NCBI GenBank assembly: GCA_032164295.1
Contig: JAJHTX010000011.1
Location: 1,674,001 to 1,738,000, forward strand
From: Inonotus obliquus
Lineage: Eukaryota; Basidiomycota; Agaricomycetes; Hymenochaetales; Hymenochaetaceae
DNA: 64,000 nt
Direction: 5' to 3'
The position numbers and the translations under genes are program-made. Shown piece by piece: positions 1 to 11,752 of this stretch (the first letter of the stretch is position 1; each line of letters opens with the position of its first letter). A model generated the notes under the pieces. The model was not told the origin of the DNA. It worked only from the letters and a program-made list of their open reading frames with translations, and searched no databases.

Positions 1-552
1 CCTCTGGAAGAATGGAACATCGAACTGCAGGTTTGTTGAAGCTGACGAAGCGGGTGAATTCGTTGGTATGGCCAAGGAGAGCTGGCGTAGTAGGGAGAAA
101 AGAATCCTTAGTGATGATACCTGATGAGATATCAGTTTACTGTATGCACCCAACCAGCCATCACGTACTCGCAGGGTCTTTTCTTCATCTTGCAATAGCT
201 GGCATAGTAGTTCCGCAAAGGCATCGAGTCGAGCTGTAATCCATGACCGCACCGTCTTCCTACCCAGTTCCTCACCTTCATGAGGTGTCAATAGTCCTTT
301 CTTTAATATCAGGGTAAGCAATCGATAGAGAGCGAATATAGCCTTGAGCGAAACATCAGCGTCGGGCGTTGTTGAAGCAATGTGGAGGAGATCAGCAAGC
401 GGATTAAGCGATGTGTTGGATTCGAGTGCGTCCGATACAGATTTCTCCAAGTCAACAATCCTGTGAAGGATCGAATCGCTCTTATTCTTGTCATTTTGCG
501 ACATTTTTCGCCTTTTGGACGGCGGAAGCGAGCTGAGGGACGAAACGGCCAT
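1..552 (-). CDS. NOC4: NOC4-like ribosome biogenesis protein, N-terminal part (runs off left edge)
   Basis: Reading the minus strand from an ATG at 552-550 gives MAVSSLSSLPPSKRRK, a basic N-terminus. Helical segments follow (DLEKSVSDALESN..NPLADLLHIAST, then ALYRLLTLILKKGLL, VRSWITARLDAF, LCQLLQDEEKTLR). A 48-bp GT...AG intron lies at 121-168. The second exon reads SSLRILFSLLRQLS and ends near FDVPFFQR at the window edge. This pattern matches the N-terminus of fungal NOC4, a nucleolar protein that in yeast works with Nop14 in 40S subunit assembly. The remainder, including the CBF/Mak21-type domain, lies outside the window. It faces the Fic/Doc gene across a 294-bp divergent spacer. Truncated copies of its 5' end recur at about 12.8 and 20.8 kb, so this is the parental copy. 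Recognition is by pattern; the intact reading frame supports a live gene. Confidence 0.72.
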   Translation of the reverse strand, partial: MAVSSLSSLPPSKRRKMSQNDKNKSDSILHRIVDLEKSVSDALESNTSLNPLADLLHIASTTPDADVSLKAIFALYRLLTLILKKGLLTPHEGEELGRKTVRSWITARLDAFAELLCQLLQDEEKTLRVRDGWLGAYSKLISHQVSSLRILFSLLRQLSLAIPTNSPASSASTNLQFDVPFFQR

Positions 553-846
553 TGTCCAAGAATTTGATGTCCCACCCAACTTTCTCCTCTCAAAACTTCA
601 AAGCAGGAAGTCACGTGAATCAACAACACGCAGCACCGTACAACTGATGGTGAAAGAGTCAACTTGTTAAGGAACGAGCAAAGCTTGAAAAATAAATGTA
701 ACCTGACAGTTTCCAGCCAGATACAGATGTACGCTGTCGTTGCGCATACAAGTCTTCAACGGTGCAACTTGATGTGAATCGGTCGTAGCCGCAGGGTTTA
801 AGCTCCGACAATATTGTTCAGCCTTTTCAACCTTTAGTCGCTGTCA
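553..846. promoter_or_regulatory. Divergent spacer between NOC4 and Fic/Doc genes
   Basis: This 294-bp stretch separates the start codons of two head-to-head genes and presumably holds both promoters. I see no clear TATA box. Recognisable copies of it occur in units C and D in front of the decayed Fic copies. Confidence 0.4.
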
Positions 847-1293
847 GTGTCAGTAGTCAGCAATGTTCAGCGTCTCTCCCGCCTTATCTCTCCGAGCTAC
901 GCAGCTCGTATTAACGCTCAGCTTGTCTATCCAGCAGAGTCCATCATCGTCAAATCCAACGAACTTGAGTCTGCTCTGGCTAGACCGCTTCATGCTGCGA
1001 CGTACGAACCGGAGAGGCTCCCTGGATATTACGCGGCACAAATCTCATATGGAATCATCATGGGACATCCATTCATGGATGGGAACAAGCGAACAGGTAA
1101 GTCTATGTATCTTCCTACCTTTTAATTGAGTTAACATCATGTAATTGCAACCTCAGCGTTCTTCCTGGCCAATGCATATCTGCGAGCTCAAGGTCTTCCC
1201 GGTCTGACTGATGATCTGGAAGATAAGGATGCGCTTCAAGTTCTTGCAGAGCGATATATCGGAGCTGCAAAAGGGGACCTAGATGCTGGCTGA
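847..1293 (+). CDS. Fic/Doc-fold (Fido) domain protein, intact copy 1
   Basis: Two exons, 847-1096 and 1157-1293, join across a 60-bp GT...AG intron to give 128 residues. The core is NELESALARPLHAA, then ISYGIIMGHPFMDGNKR, then (after the splice) TAFFLANAYLRAQGLPGL. HPFMDGNKR fits the Fido active-site signature HxFx(D/E)(A/G)N(K/G)R. Lysine in place of the second glycine of HPFxxGNGR is the Doc-type variant; bacterial Doc phosphorylates EF-Tu, whereas canonical Fic enzymes AMPylate. The length (about 126 for Doc) and the architecture, with no extra domain and no visible inhibitory helix, also fit Doc. Which reaction this fungal protein performs is unknown. It sits between NOC4 and an NLR-type pseudogene in a cassette that was later amplified; copies 2 and 3 are frameshifted. 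The start could instead be an internal methionine. Confidence 0.78.
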
Positions 1294-1847
1294 CCGGCAT
1301 CTCGGATTCGCTAGCTTGTCTTTGTTGTATTATCTTCCACGACCTCGCATCGTGGTGATACACAATGGTGCGTATGATGCAAATTGAATCTGCTTTTCAG
1401 GGCCTGTAGATGAGTACCATACTACTCACAGGTGTTAAAAGGGACGAATGCTTGATAGACTACAGTATATATGTCTGTGATTCTCGTCAATGTCTTCGAG
1501 ACTAGAGAATCGACTTCTACGAGTCTGGATTATATTAGCAGGATGCCTGCTGCTGACTGGCAGTCGCGGATCATCTGGCAGTGCCTTCAGCCCGTTCCAT
1601 AGCTTGCCACGTACTCTGCATTGCTTGCCATGTATTCAACGGAAGAGTCACTCACTTCAAAAAGCAGAATAGCTTTGCTTCAGCTTGTGCAACTGCTCGA
1701 AATGCATGTTAATGACCAAGTCAGGGACTAACAATAGAACACGCTATTCCAATAATCTTATTACACCGGTCTATCACTCCATCATCCTTCCTTTGTACCG
1801 CACGTGGTCCGGTGTATATGAAACGGCCATGGGTTTGGGGCACAAAA
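1294..1847. other. Spacer before NLR pseudogene A
   Basis: No gene is seen. The sequence is a diverged relative of the leaders of NLR B, C and D (shared stretches around 1560-1640 and 1780-1840). A degraded TATA-like stretch (tatatgaaac) lies near 1814. It appears to be the decayed promoter of pseudogene A. Confidence 0.4.
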
Positions 1848-3985
1848 ATGCTTCTCAATACTGTTTGCAAGGTAGGTCACTCTTAATGATCTAAAATGCG
1901 TGTATTGATTCGCAGTCACTTTAGTGATACGCCTCGAGGACTTGCAATGGAGACATCCGATTCACAGAAATGTACCAAACCTATACGTAGAGGTGACACT
2001 CGGCAATATCACTGGACGGACGGAGGCTATCAAGAAAGATTCTTCTCCTATTTGGAACGAAGATCACACATTGTAAGTACTCAATGCTAATTGTTAATCA
2101 CTTCCACATGACACGCAGCCTTTGCGACTTTACAAATCAAACTGCGATTTTAAGCATTAAGATTAAGCACGACTAGACTTTGACACAGGACCCCTGTGTG
2201 GGTGCCATCGATGTGGACCCTGCAGACCTGTTGAGTTAAGGAGAAGGTAGCTAGTCATCAGTTTCTTCGTTTCTTCAAGTCGCTTATGATTATCATCGCA
2301 GCTGCTTTGGTGCTATATTCATCCCGGTCACGCGCAACGATACCTATAAGCCGTATTTTCCTGCACCTTCGACTCACCGATGATGCAGCAGCAATTGAAG
2401 CTAATATCATAGTCAAGCTTTCCTTGGTTGTGCTGATCCGTCCTAGTTACACACTTTCCTCACCGTCGCGAGGAAGCTGACTCGCGGTTCATTTGAGTTG
2501 TGTTGTTATTCTGTATTCGTCCGTGAAATGTCCAGCTACAACTAAAACGTCGGGCCATCAGGCAGTTCGACGACGCCTACATCTTATAGACTAGGCTAAC
2601 AACTTGTCAGCCTAGTCTATAAGATGTACTATGCGTTGAATATGTACATGATGTGCAGCAACTTGCAGGTAAAATCACCGGCATTCGACGACCAATCACC
2701 GCACTTCTGAAGCAAACTATCGAATGCTGTGTGTTTATTTGCGAGGATGTAAGACGTGGATTTGTCAGTGAGTTTGTTCGGCCACCTTCTCTTATGTTAC
2801 TAAACATCCGATAGGACGAAAGCTTGACCAAAGTGGACAGAAGGTGGATGAATTTGAGCAAGCACTGGTGGTGTTAAAGCAACGAATCGAGTCTGGCGTG
2901 AATGTAGGTGCCGCGTTCGTTTCGTTGGGTCAGCGGAGAGAATGGACGAAATAGGCCATTGATTGTCTATTCCTTCCTGACTCTTGTTGACGCGATCCCA
3001 TCAGTGCTGAAACAGCCGACACTGTCTCGGTCATTTAATCGCACTCAGTGTCTTCATGGGACTCGAATGACAATCAGAGAACAAATCGTTGGTTGGATCC
3101 TTTCGAATGATGTCCCGAACGTGTTTTGGCTACACGGCATTGCAGGGTCAGGCAAGAGCACGATCGTCATGACAATTGTTGAGCAGCTTCGGGACAAATC
3201 GCGCCTTGGTGCATTACTATTTTTCGAGAGGGAGAAGAGCGACCCAGCAACTGTTATTACGTCAATCGCCTACCAGCCATCATCATTTGATTCCTCCATT
3301 GGATCTGTCATACTTTCCGAAACGGAGACGGATAGGAAGTTCTATCCTAGCAATTCGATAGACTTATTCGACGTCCACTTCTTGACTCTGCAGACTCCAC
3401 ACGAGGTCCTGTTGTGATTGCACTCAAGGCTTTTGACGAATGCGGTGCGCCCGAATCACGGCGCAACTTGATGAAACTTATTTGCGAAAAATTCCCGAAG
3501 GTACCGAACGCCTTCCGATTATTGATTACCAGCAGATGGGAGATAGACATCGCAAACGCTCTTTCCGCACAGCCAGAGGGCGTCCTCGCAGTGGCGCTGG
3601 ACCACACTTCGACTGTGAGTCAGAGAGATGTCGTATCATACCTTCAGATCGAAATGCGCGAGACTGTCGCTGAGAAGATGCGCAGTGTGGTTGGCAGCAC
3701 AATGATACTACCGGAGGAGTGGGATGCTAAAATGGCCTTGCTTGGCGGAGCTGCGGCAGGGTTATTTATTTGGGCATCGACCGCCATCAAGATGGTGAAG
3801 AATAGCAACTATCCTCTCGATGAGGTTGAATAGCTGGTATCAAGCTCCGGATCGCGATCTGGACCACCTGTATGCGGCATCAACTGGGAGAGCAAGATGC
3901 CGGGGGAGAGCTTCCAGAAGATTGTTTCCCTAGTGCTTCTGGGCAAAATTCCACTGTCCATTGACCTGAATACAACCGGAGGAAG
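1848..3985 (+). pseudogene. NLR unit A: broken C2-NACHT gene without WD40 part
   Basis: This is homologous, exon by exon, to genes B-D. It has a C2-like exon (VIRLEDLQW..NLYVEVTLGNITGRT), a helical region, an exon with IRRPITALLKQTIEC, and a NACHT segment with Walker A (HGIAGSGKST near 3137-3166) and Walker B (VIALKAFDEC near 3416-3445). Disabling changes visible: exon 1 has lost one base after the aligned ATG; the third exon carries an in-frame TAG (after KIKHD) and a TAA (after DLLS); most of the helical exon is deleted; an inverted duplication sits at 2579-2627; there is a one-base frameshift before 2940; one intron has lost its GT donor; a deletion-frameshift lies at about 3343. Homology stops near 3985, so the NACHT C-terminal half and all WD40 repeats are missing. 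The N-terminal half resembles gene C more than B or D. Confidence 0.85.
2579..2627. repeat. Perfect 19-bp inverted repeat inside pseudogene A
   Basis: Arms 2579-2597 and 2609-2627 are exact reverse complements with an 11-base loop. Gene C has only the right-hand arm at the matching place (agcctagtctataa near 15560), so the left arm is a local inverted duplication, as a template-switch event would leave. Confidence 0.9.
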
Positions 3986-4697
3986 AAAATAAGCAGATTG
4001 TCGAGTGAAAACTTGGCGTAGCAAGATTTTGCAACGCGTGAGTGCAAGTGAGCAATACTTCGTTTCCAGACCGTTCCCCACCCCGAACCCCTGTGACCGT
4101 ATTTCCGAAAGTCGACTTTAGATCATGGATAGGCAGAATCACTTACATTCTGGAAAATCAATTCTCCTCATAATGATTAACCTGACGAGTCGGAAATAGC
4201 ATGAGTGAAGTGTCCACAGCTCATTAGTAATCGGGCGGTGGGCGTGCAAGGCAAGGAGAAGTGCGAATGCATACATGCATCCTGTGGTGTTTGTAGAGAG
4301 ACACGTTTACAGGAAAACGCCGGGCAGTATGACGAACGTGGTGTCCAAAGAACGGATCAATGATGGGGTGGTATTAGATCCTTGCTGGGTGTTATCGTCA
4401 AAGAAAAACTTTCTGCAGCATCAGTCAATCGTCTACTCCTTGGATTTGTTGAGCAAACCCATCCATCTTTTGCACGGCATGTTTATCACAATGGACAAAC
4501 ATCCACATACACTCGTATCCCTTTCAAATTCACACGTTTTTGCCTCTCCAGCAGGAATTCCCAAGGCTATCATGTGCCGAATTCATCACGTCTTTTCAGA
4601 AGAAGGGACAACTAGGAGGCTGAACGAGCCTGTTGAGAGAAACAAACACAAACATTGAAAAAGAGAAAGCGCTACACAGCCTCAGAGCCTTTCCATT
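3986..4697. other. Gene-free stretch after NLR pseudogene A
   Basis: Homology to the NLR family ends near 3985. Open frames here (for example 4275-4658) resemble no known family and overlap each other, so I do not call them genes. This looks like unrelated sequence that replaced the 3' half of unit A. Confidence 0.4.
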
Positions 4698-5721
4698 GGG
4701 GAGTGGCAATCTCCAAGTGCCGCGCGAGCCCCCTTTTTTTCAAGCGGAGTTGTAACATCCACCATATATGGTAAGAAACAGCGATCCATATTTACCGCCT
4801 TTCGATTCAATGTACCAATCCTTCATGAGACCAGATAATTAGCATTTTATGAGAAATATACCAGAGAATTAAATAAAGACATTCACTTGATATGATACTA
4901 GACAAATTAAGACAAAAATGAGCATACATAGCATGTTTTATTGTAGATTATTACCGGTCAACAGTACTCATGGTCTTGAACAAGGTCTTTGGTGATGTTG
5001 CTGGTTATTCATTTGTATACACAGTGACTTTCTAATATGAATATATCAGAAGCATACTATCTGCTGTATTTTAAAGCTTGCTATACTGATTCCTTGATGT
5101 AGATGGTGTCACTGTATGCATCTCTGAGAAAGACTAAGATAAGCACTATGCAGTATCATTGATGGCATTTTTGGAGCTTGTACAGGTACCATGGTATATT
5201 TACTTGATTTATCAAATGAATTTTGTGCTTGCAGACATTTTGCAATATTTTCTTGCATTATTGCTCTTTTGCTGGTTCGTGCACCCATACAAATGCAATG
5301 TCACGTGACAGAGTTTTCCTTTATTCGGTGAGATTCAATGCACTCTTCGAACACTCAGAACTCACTGAATTTCTCAACGATTTCCATGTAAATGTACAAA
5401 TCACATTGTTTCATGACTATCTTCATTTTGTTGAGAAAAAATTTTCAAGAAATTATCTAGTTCCTTAGATATGACCTAAAACTATACAATATCTCGGCGG
5501 ATTTTAGTAAAAGTCAATTTCTTTTTTGAAGATATTGGTCTAAAGACATCAAAGACATGATATACACACTTAATACTAGTGATCTTTGTGATGTGGGAGG
5601 GTTACATGGAGTCGAATGTGTCTCTCAAAAACCGGTCATCGCTTATGCTTAAGCGAGCTCCGGCACGACGCGGCATAGACCGTGAGAACGGTCGTTTTTT
5701 TGATAGGGATTGCCACTCCCC
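4698..5721. mobile_element. Candidate non-autonomous DNA transposon (MITE-like), 1024 bp
   Basis: The stretch begins with ggggagtggcaatc (4698-4711) and ends with its exact reverse complement gattgccactcccc (5708-5721). It is flanked by att on both sides (4695-4697 and 5722-5724), a possible 3-bp target-site duplication. The interior is markedly AT-rich compared with its surroundings and has only short overlapping open frames, so no transposase is encoded. It lies between the ruins of NLR A and the leader of NLR B. A 3-bp duplication with GGG-starting ends would suit a PIF/Harbinger-like or similar superfamily, but that assignment is a guess. Confidence 0.6.
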
Positions 5722-6587
5722 ATTTCCATCATTCGGTCAGTCACACCACGTGTCTATTCATCACGTCACAACTCTTCAGTCTTCCCATTACCATTGCTCT
5801 CTCATGAAGGGGGTGCAGCGACGCAAGACCATAGCGTATAGCGTGGCATCATCGACGGTGACGAGATGGCAGATGACGAAATAATAATTGACCCACCTTT
5901 ACAACAACTCATGACCATGGCAACCCTTCGGGACCGAAAAGTCTACAAAATTGAAACAACCCCATGTTGCTTGTTTCCTACACGCCCCAACTCTTGCTTG
6001 CAGTGTCGGCATCTGGCACTTGACGATGCGTAGTGCTTATTGCTATAGGACGCAATGTTGAACTGCCAAACTCTGTGCGTGTGTAGAAATTGCTCCCGTT
6101 GCTCCATGCAGCTGCTCCAATGCTATGGGACACGATTATACGACGGAGAGATGGTTGACTGGTCATCGGGGATATCAACAAGAAGCAGAATGTATCTGTT
6201 ACTCGAGATGTTCTTGGTACAGTATCTGTACCACCAGACGAGACGAACGACACGAACCCTGCCAGACATGTGGTACTGGCCGCTTTACGTGGTCGCGGAT
6301 CATCCGGCAGTCTTCGTCTTTAAATATCATCGAATCCTTTCGGTCGCTTCAGATTGCCGTTCATTTCTCCATAGCTTGCTATTCACTCCGCAAATATTAA
6401 TGCTTGGGCGTACTGCTCGAAATGCATGTTGATGGCGAAGTCCGGGACTATTTAATACTGACCTTGCCGTTCTACTTGATGCACTGGTTTATCCCTCCAT
6501 CATGCTTCCTCTGCACGGCATGCCGTCTGGCGTATATAAAGCGGTCGTGGGCTTAGGGTACGAGAAGCCTCTTGCCCACTGACCACG
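5722..6587. other. Leader/spacer of NLR gene B
   Basis: No gene is seen. From about 6000 onward the sequence is alignable in patches with the C and D leaders (for example around 6225-6310 versus 14150-14230), so it is the diverged promoter region of gene B. No Fic/Doc copy remains here, unlike in units A, C and D. Confidence 0.45.
6533..6540 (+). promoter_or_regulatory. TATA box of NLR gene B
   Basis: tatataaa lies 48 bp before the ATG of gene B in a leader that is conserved down to the start codon. The equivalent position in genes C and D reads acataagg, a weaker match. Confidence 0.5.
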
Positions 6588-9500
6588 ATGTCGTCCTATT
6601 ACTGTTTGAAAGGTAGGCCACGTCGCGTGTGACTTTCAAGATGTGTGGTGTTGACATTCGCTGCAGTGATCCGCCTCGAGGACTTGCAATGGGAGCACAG
6701 CAACCCGCCAGACCTGTACGTGAAGTTAGAGCTAGGAAATGTTCCTAGAAAGACGGCTATTATCAAGAACAATTCTTCTCCCACTTGGGATGAATCTCTC
6801 ATATTGTGCGTTTTGATTCTCATCATGTCAAACCTTGTAGTCACTTACGCAGAATACACAGCCCTTGCGATTCTGTGGATCAGATGGCGGTATTCAACAT
6901 CCAAGTCAAGCACCACTCAATTTGGACGTCAAATACGTGTGTGGGCGCTATAGACATAAGTCCCACAGACCTGTTGAGGAGGTGCGCTCAAGGCGAAGGT
7001 GGTGACAATTCTCTCCTTACTGCTGTCTTGCCCCTGCTCAGCATCTTATGCGTTATCAGCCGCTCTTGACATCCCTGCGGCTAGTAACAAAGGGTCGAAT
7101 TACGTGGGCCGCATCGTCGTGCATCTTAGCGGCATCGATGTCACTGAAGGCGCCAGTATCAGTCTAGATAGGACATCGGAGGATGTCCGACGGAGCAAGA
7201 TTGCTCGTTTGGAAGGCGCCTCGGACGTCACGCAGTCAATCGACAACGGCCTGGCACGAGTTAACGACCAGAGTGACCTTTACCAAGCTGTTGGAAAACT
7301 GCTTTCAAGGATCGAAGTGATCGGACAAGTCATTGACCAATTGTCTGAAGTGAGTCGCTAGTTGCTCCGAAGTTGCTATTCATCACTAAAGGCTACCTAG
7401 ATCCATCCATTCTTCACTGTAGCATGGAAGTTGGCCTCAGGACTGTACAAGGTACGTTTGTGTTGCGCTTTGGTGGGATGGAATTCGACCCTAACCTAAC
7501 GTTTACACATTAGGCGGTCAAAGGTGTTTTCGACACGGACAGGCGGGTCATCGGCCTTGTTCATACCATCGTTGATGCATTTTCCTTTGTCCGCGACGTT
7601 CAGACAATCACGTTCAAGGCTGAAGGCCTTCAGCGGTCCATCGTCGCTCTCATGAAGCAGACCATCGAGTGTTGCCTGTTTGTTCAACGTTATGCCAGCC
7701 GTACATTCTTCAGTGAGTTGTCCAAAGCAGTCAGGGAATTCATATTATTGACGCTCTGCAGGACGAATGCTGGACACGAGCAGTAATGAGAAGATCGACG
7801 AGTTTGAGCGATCGTTAAGCAATTTGAAGCAGGGAATTGAGTCTGGTGTGACTCTGAGTACAGCGTTTGTATCTATGCGATCGTCTCAGAGGACTGATGA
7901 GCTCGGTTCGTGTTTCCCCCCTTCGTTCACGACATCCGCTGATGTGCTGCTAGTGCTAAGACATAGACTTTCGCCGATGCTGTCTAATACATTCGACCGC
8001 CCGGTTTGCCTACCTGGGACTCGCGTAGAAGTGAGGAGTCAGATCATGGACTGGATCTATTCGGAGACGAGGCCGAATGTGTTCTGGCTTCACGGTGTCG
8101 CAGGTTCCGGCAAGAGCACGATCTGTATGACGATCGTAGAGGAGATCCGGGATATGTCACGCCTTGGTGCATTCGTTTTCTTCGAAAGAGAAAAGAGCGA
8201 TCCATCGACCGTTATTGCATCTATCGCCTACCAACTAGCATCGTTTGACTCGTCCATCGAATCCGCCATACTGTCCGAGACGAATGACGATAGGGACATC
8301 ATCACAGGGACTCCATCCCAGCAGTTCGATAGACTTATTCGACGTCCACTCTCCAGCATCACCGAATCAATCTCGGGACCTGTTGTTATCGCACTTGATG
8401 CATTTGACGAATGCGGCACTCCCGAATCACGGCGCAACTTGATGAAGCTTATTCGGGAAGATTTCCCAAACCTGCCCTGCGTATTCCGATTCTTGATTAC
8501 TAGCCGCTGGGAATCTGACATCGGGAAAGTCCTTTCCTCGAGTCCTGAGGGTGTTATTACGGTGGAGCTTGATTACCGATTGCCAAACAGCTGCAAGGAC
8601 GTTCTTACGTACATTCGCAAGGAGATGCATACTGCAGTCAGAGAAGATGAGGCTGTCGTAGTTCCATCTGAATGGCCGTGGGATGATAATATGGCATTAC
8701 TCGGCAGGAAAGCGGGCGGACTATTTGTATGGGCGTCCACGGCGGTGAAGATGGTGAAGAACAGCGACAATCCATTTCATCAACTCAAATGCCTTATTCT
8801 AGATTCGCAATCGCTCGCTGGGTTCGGTCTTGAACAACTGTACGCGGCCGTGCTCCGAGGCTCAGGAATTGTCTGGGAGAATAATACATCGAGGGAACGC
8901 TTTGTGAAAGTGTTGTCGTTGCTGCTCCTGAGCAAGGTCCCGCTCACGCGCGAGGGTATAGACGGACTTCTTGGCTTTCCGCCTGACGAGTCTTCACGTC
9001 TCGTGTTGTCGAGGCTTCGTAGTGTCCTTTCATATACTGAAGAAGGTCCCGTCAACCTATTCCATGCGTCGTTTGCAGACTACTTATTGTCATCGGAACG
9101 CTGCAAGGACCCATGGTTCATAGATATATCTGCAGCAAAGTGGCACATCGCTGATAGGTGCATTTCCGTCATGGGCGTTATGCTTCGCTTCAATATCTGC
9201 GATGTGAAGTCGTCCTTTACCCGAAACGAAGATGACCCGGAACTGGCTGGGCGTATAGAGGCACGCATACCGTTGCATCTCGAATACGCGTGTCTGTACT
9301 GGCCACAGCACCTCATTGATGTCGACCATTCTTCCGATCGTGTCGAAAAGCTGTCCCATTTTTCACGTCATCAGCTCCTGTTTTGGTTCGAGGTTCTCAG
9401 TCTTAAGAAGCAGTTCGGACGCGTTGCTGTCAGAGCACTCCTCGATGTCGCTTCATGGGTCGAGGTGAGTTTATAAATGATTGACGATGTGATGGTGTCG

Positions 9501-11752
9501 CTGACTTTGCATAGGGACATGATGCACACCTTTCATCGTTCTTACGAGATGCCAGCAAGTTAGCAAATATATTCGCGATGCCAATCATGGAGAACGTGCC
9601 GCACATCTACATCTCCATGATTCCTCTCTCGCGGGATGAGTCGAGAGTTTCGGCCCATTACACGGAGTGCTTACGTTCGATGGTGGAGGTGAAGCGGAGA
9701 GGCGCGAAGCGGTCCGCGGTGTGCCTGAAGGTGCTGAAACATTCTGGTACAGTCTGTTCTGTCTCCGTTTCACAAGATGGAAGGCGCATTGCTTCAGCTT
9801 CTTCGGATGGGATTCGAGTGTGGGATCTGCACAGCGGGGAACAGATCATTTGCATCAACCATTCACGTGTTAGATCTGTCAGCTTCTTCCCTGATGGGAG
9901 ACGACTCCTGTCAGGCGGTCGAACTGTGACTGTCTGGAACGCTGACAATGGCGACGTCATCCTCGGTCCACTCAAGGGTCATTCTGACAGTGTTAATGCC
10001 GTTGCTGTCTCGCCAGATGGATCCATGTTCGCTTCCGGATCACGTGACAAAACCATCATTATCCGGGATTCTTCGGATGGAAGGATTCTATTACATTTGA
10101 CAGGGCATACACATTGGGTGACGTCATTGTCCTTTTCTCCCGACGGTACTAGACTCGCATCAGGCTCGTGGGATGAGACGGTGAGGATATGGAACGTGAA
10201 CAGCGGAGAACTAGCTGTTGCACCATTGGAACATACAATCTACGTCTACTCTGTCGCATTCTCACCTGATACCAAACATGTCGCCTCGGGTTCCTGGGAC
10301 GGAGGAGTCAGAATTTGGGATTTGGAAGGGAATGTTATTTCCGTTCTAAATGGACACCAGTTTAACGCCACGTGTGTCGGATACTCGCCTTGTGGAACCC
10401 GCATCGTCTCCGGATCAGATGACAGAACTGTAATAGTCTGGGATGTAGCCAATGGAGAGATCGTTTCTGGACCTTTCACGCACGATGGCATCGTCTATTG
10501 CGTCACCTTTTCCTCTGACGGAAAATACATCATCTCAGGCTCATGGGATGAGACTGTGAGAGTTTGGGATGCTACGGCCGGCACAGTCACTCCTGCAAAA
10601 CAAGAAAGGCATACAGGTGAAGTCCGATCCGTTGCAATTTCTGCCGACGGAAGTTGCATTGAGTCAGCCGACTCCAAAGGTTCGATCATAATCTGGGACG
10701 CTCTGAGCGGCGATGTAGCATCCGGCCCTCTCCTAGGACATTCATACTCGGTCAAATGTATCGCATTCACTCCGGACGGTTCGCGACTCATCTCATTTTC
10801 GTGGGATGGGAAGATTAGGATTTGGGACGGCTCGACAGCATATTTAGTTCTCGGACCCCTCGAGGTGCACACAGACGACATCTGGTGCATTGCGGTATCC
10901 CCGGATGGTGCAAAGTTCGTAACTGGTTCAAAGGACGGCACGATCAGGGTGTGGGATGTTGCGACAGGCGTGCTCATTGCTGGTCCGTTGCACGGTCACT
11001 CGGATCGTGTCAGCTCACTCGCTTATTCATCTAACGGCAATCTGCTCGCATGGGGTTCGGTCAATGGTACAGTCATAATCTGGGATACGGACACTTGCGT
11101 GGCGACGTCTGAAGCCTCAAAACAGCATACCAGATCAGTAGACTGCGTCTGCTTCTCACCGGATAGTTCGCTACTCGCTTCTGGCTCGTACGACGGAACC
11201 GTGCTCGTCCAGGACGTGGAGAGCAGGAAGGTTATCCACGGACCACTCGAGGGACACTCGAGTTCTGTCTCCGCTGTCGTTTTCCTGCTTGACGGTTTGC
11301 ATGTCGTCTCAGATTCTTGGGACGGAACAATACGAGTGTGGAATGTAAAGAGCGGACAAACTATCTGTATTCTCGCGGGCCACTCGCAAGGCGTCACTTC
11401 CCTTGCCTTATCCCTTGATGGTACACGACTCGTTTCAGGTTCTAATGATACGACAGTTAGGGTGTGGGATGTGTCAGATTTGGGAAGGCTTGGGGATGGC
11501 GACTTGGCCGCTTCCGATTCATTTCGTAGAGAAGATGTGTCGGACTGGGTGTTAGGTGATGATGGGTGGGTGCACGGTGGGCGCAACCGGCGTAATCTAC
11601 TCTTGTGGATCCCGCCTGACCTTCGCCGGACATTGTGGAGCCCTCGGAACACGCTCATTCTCAATTACGAATTTTCAACCAAGCTTGATTTCAAGGATGC
11701 TGTTCTCGGGGATCGATGGTCGGAATGCTTTCGACAGCTGAAGGAGGACTAA
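6588..11752 (+). CDS. NLR gene B: C2-NACHT-WD40 STAND protein, 1583 aa
   Basis: Nine exons (6588-6612, 6667-6805, 6862-6998, 7042-7349, 7401-7451, 7514-7712, 7762-7905, 7954-9464, 9515-11752) sum to 4752 nt with all junctions in frame. Order: a C2-like domain (about residues 9-100; VIRLEDLQW..DLYVKLELG..SPTWDESL); a helical region with EIHPFFTVAWKL, of the kind found before NACHT in fungal NLRs; NACHT with Walker A GVAGSGKST (about 383), Walker B VVIALDAFDECG (about 478), sensor FLITSRWE and FHASFADYL; then 14 WD40 repeats (about 912-1500), enough for two seven-bladed propellers. The tail has the NLLLWIPPDLR..RWSECF motif typical of agaricomycete NWD proteins. Family role: non-self sensing through the WD40 ligand surface, with signalling from the N-terminus. 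From NACHT to the stop it is almost identical to gene D. Function is inferred from architecture. Confidence 0.93.

Noticed and set aside
847..1293. Recent bacterial transfer of the Fic/Doc gene
   Set aside because: It has a spliceosomal intron and composition like its neighbours; Doc-like resemblance alone does not show recent transfer.
4275..4658. 127-codon open frame considered as a transposon or NLR remnant
   Set aside because: Neither it nor the overlapping second frame matches the NLR copies or a transposase.
9090..9359. Minus-strand open frames opposite NACHT, repeated in C and D
   Set aside because: Conserved only because the plus-strand coding sequence is; they shadow a gene with an exact nine-exon model.
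9737..11500. WD40 array considered as a DNA tandem repeat or CRISPR-like array
   Set aside because: Repeat period is about 126-130 bp, coding and diverged; it encodes WD40 blades, with no spacer/repeat structure.
11023..11664. Long minus-strand open frame (213 codons) opposite the WD40 repeats, with copies at 19215-19718 and 26939-27580
   Set aside because: It is a mirror of the repetitive WD40 codons: the same Ser/Pro/Glu/Thr composition recurs opposite each repeat, with no start context or family pattern.
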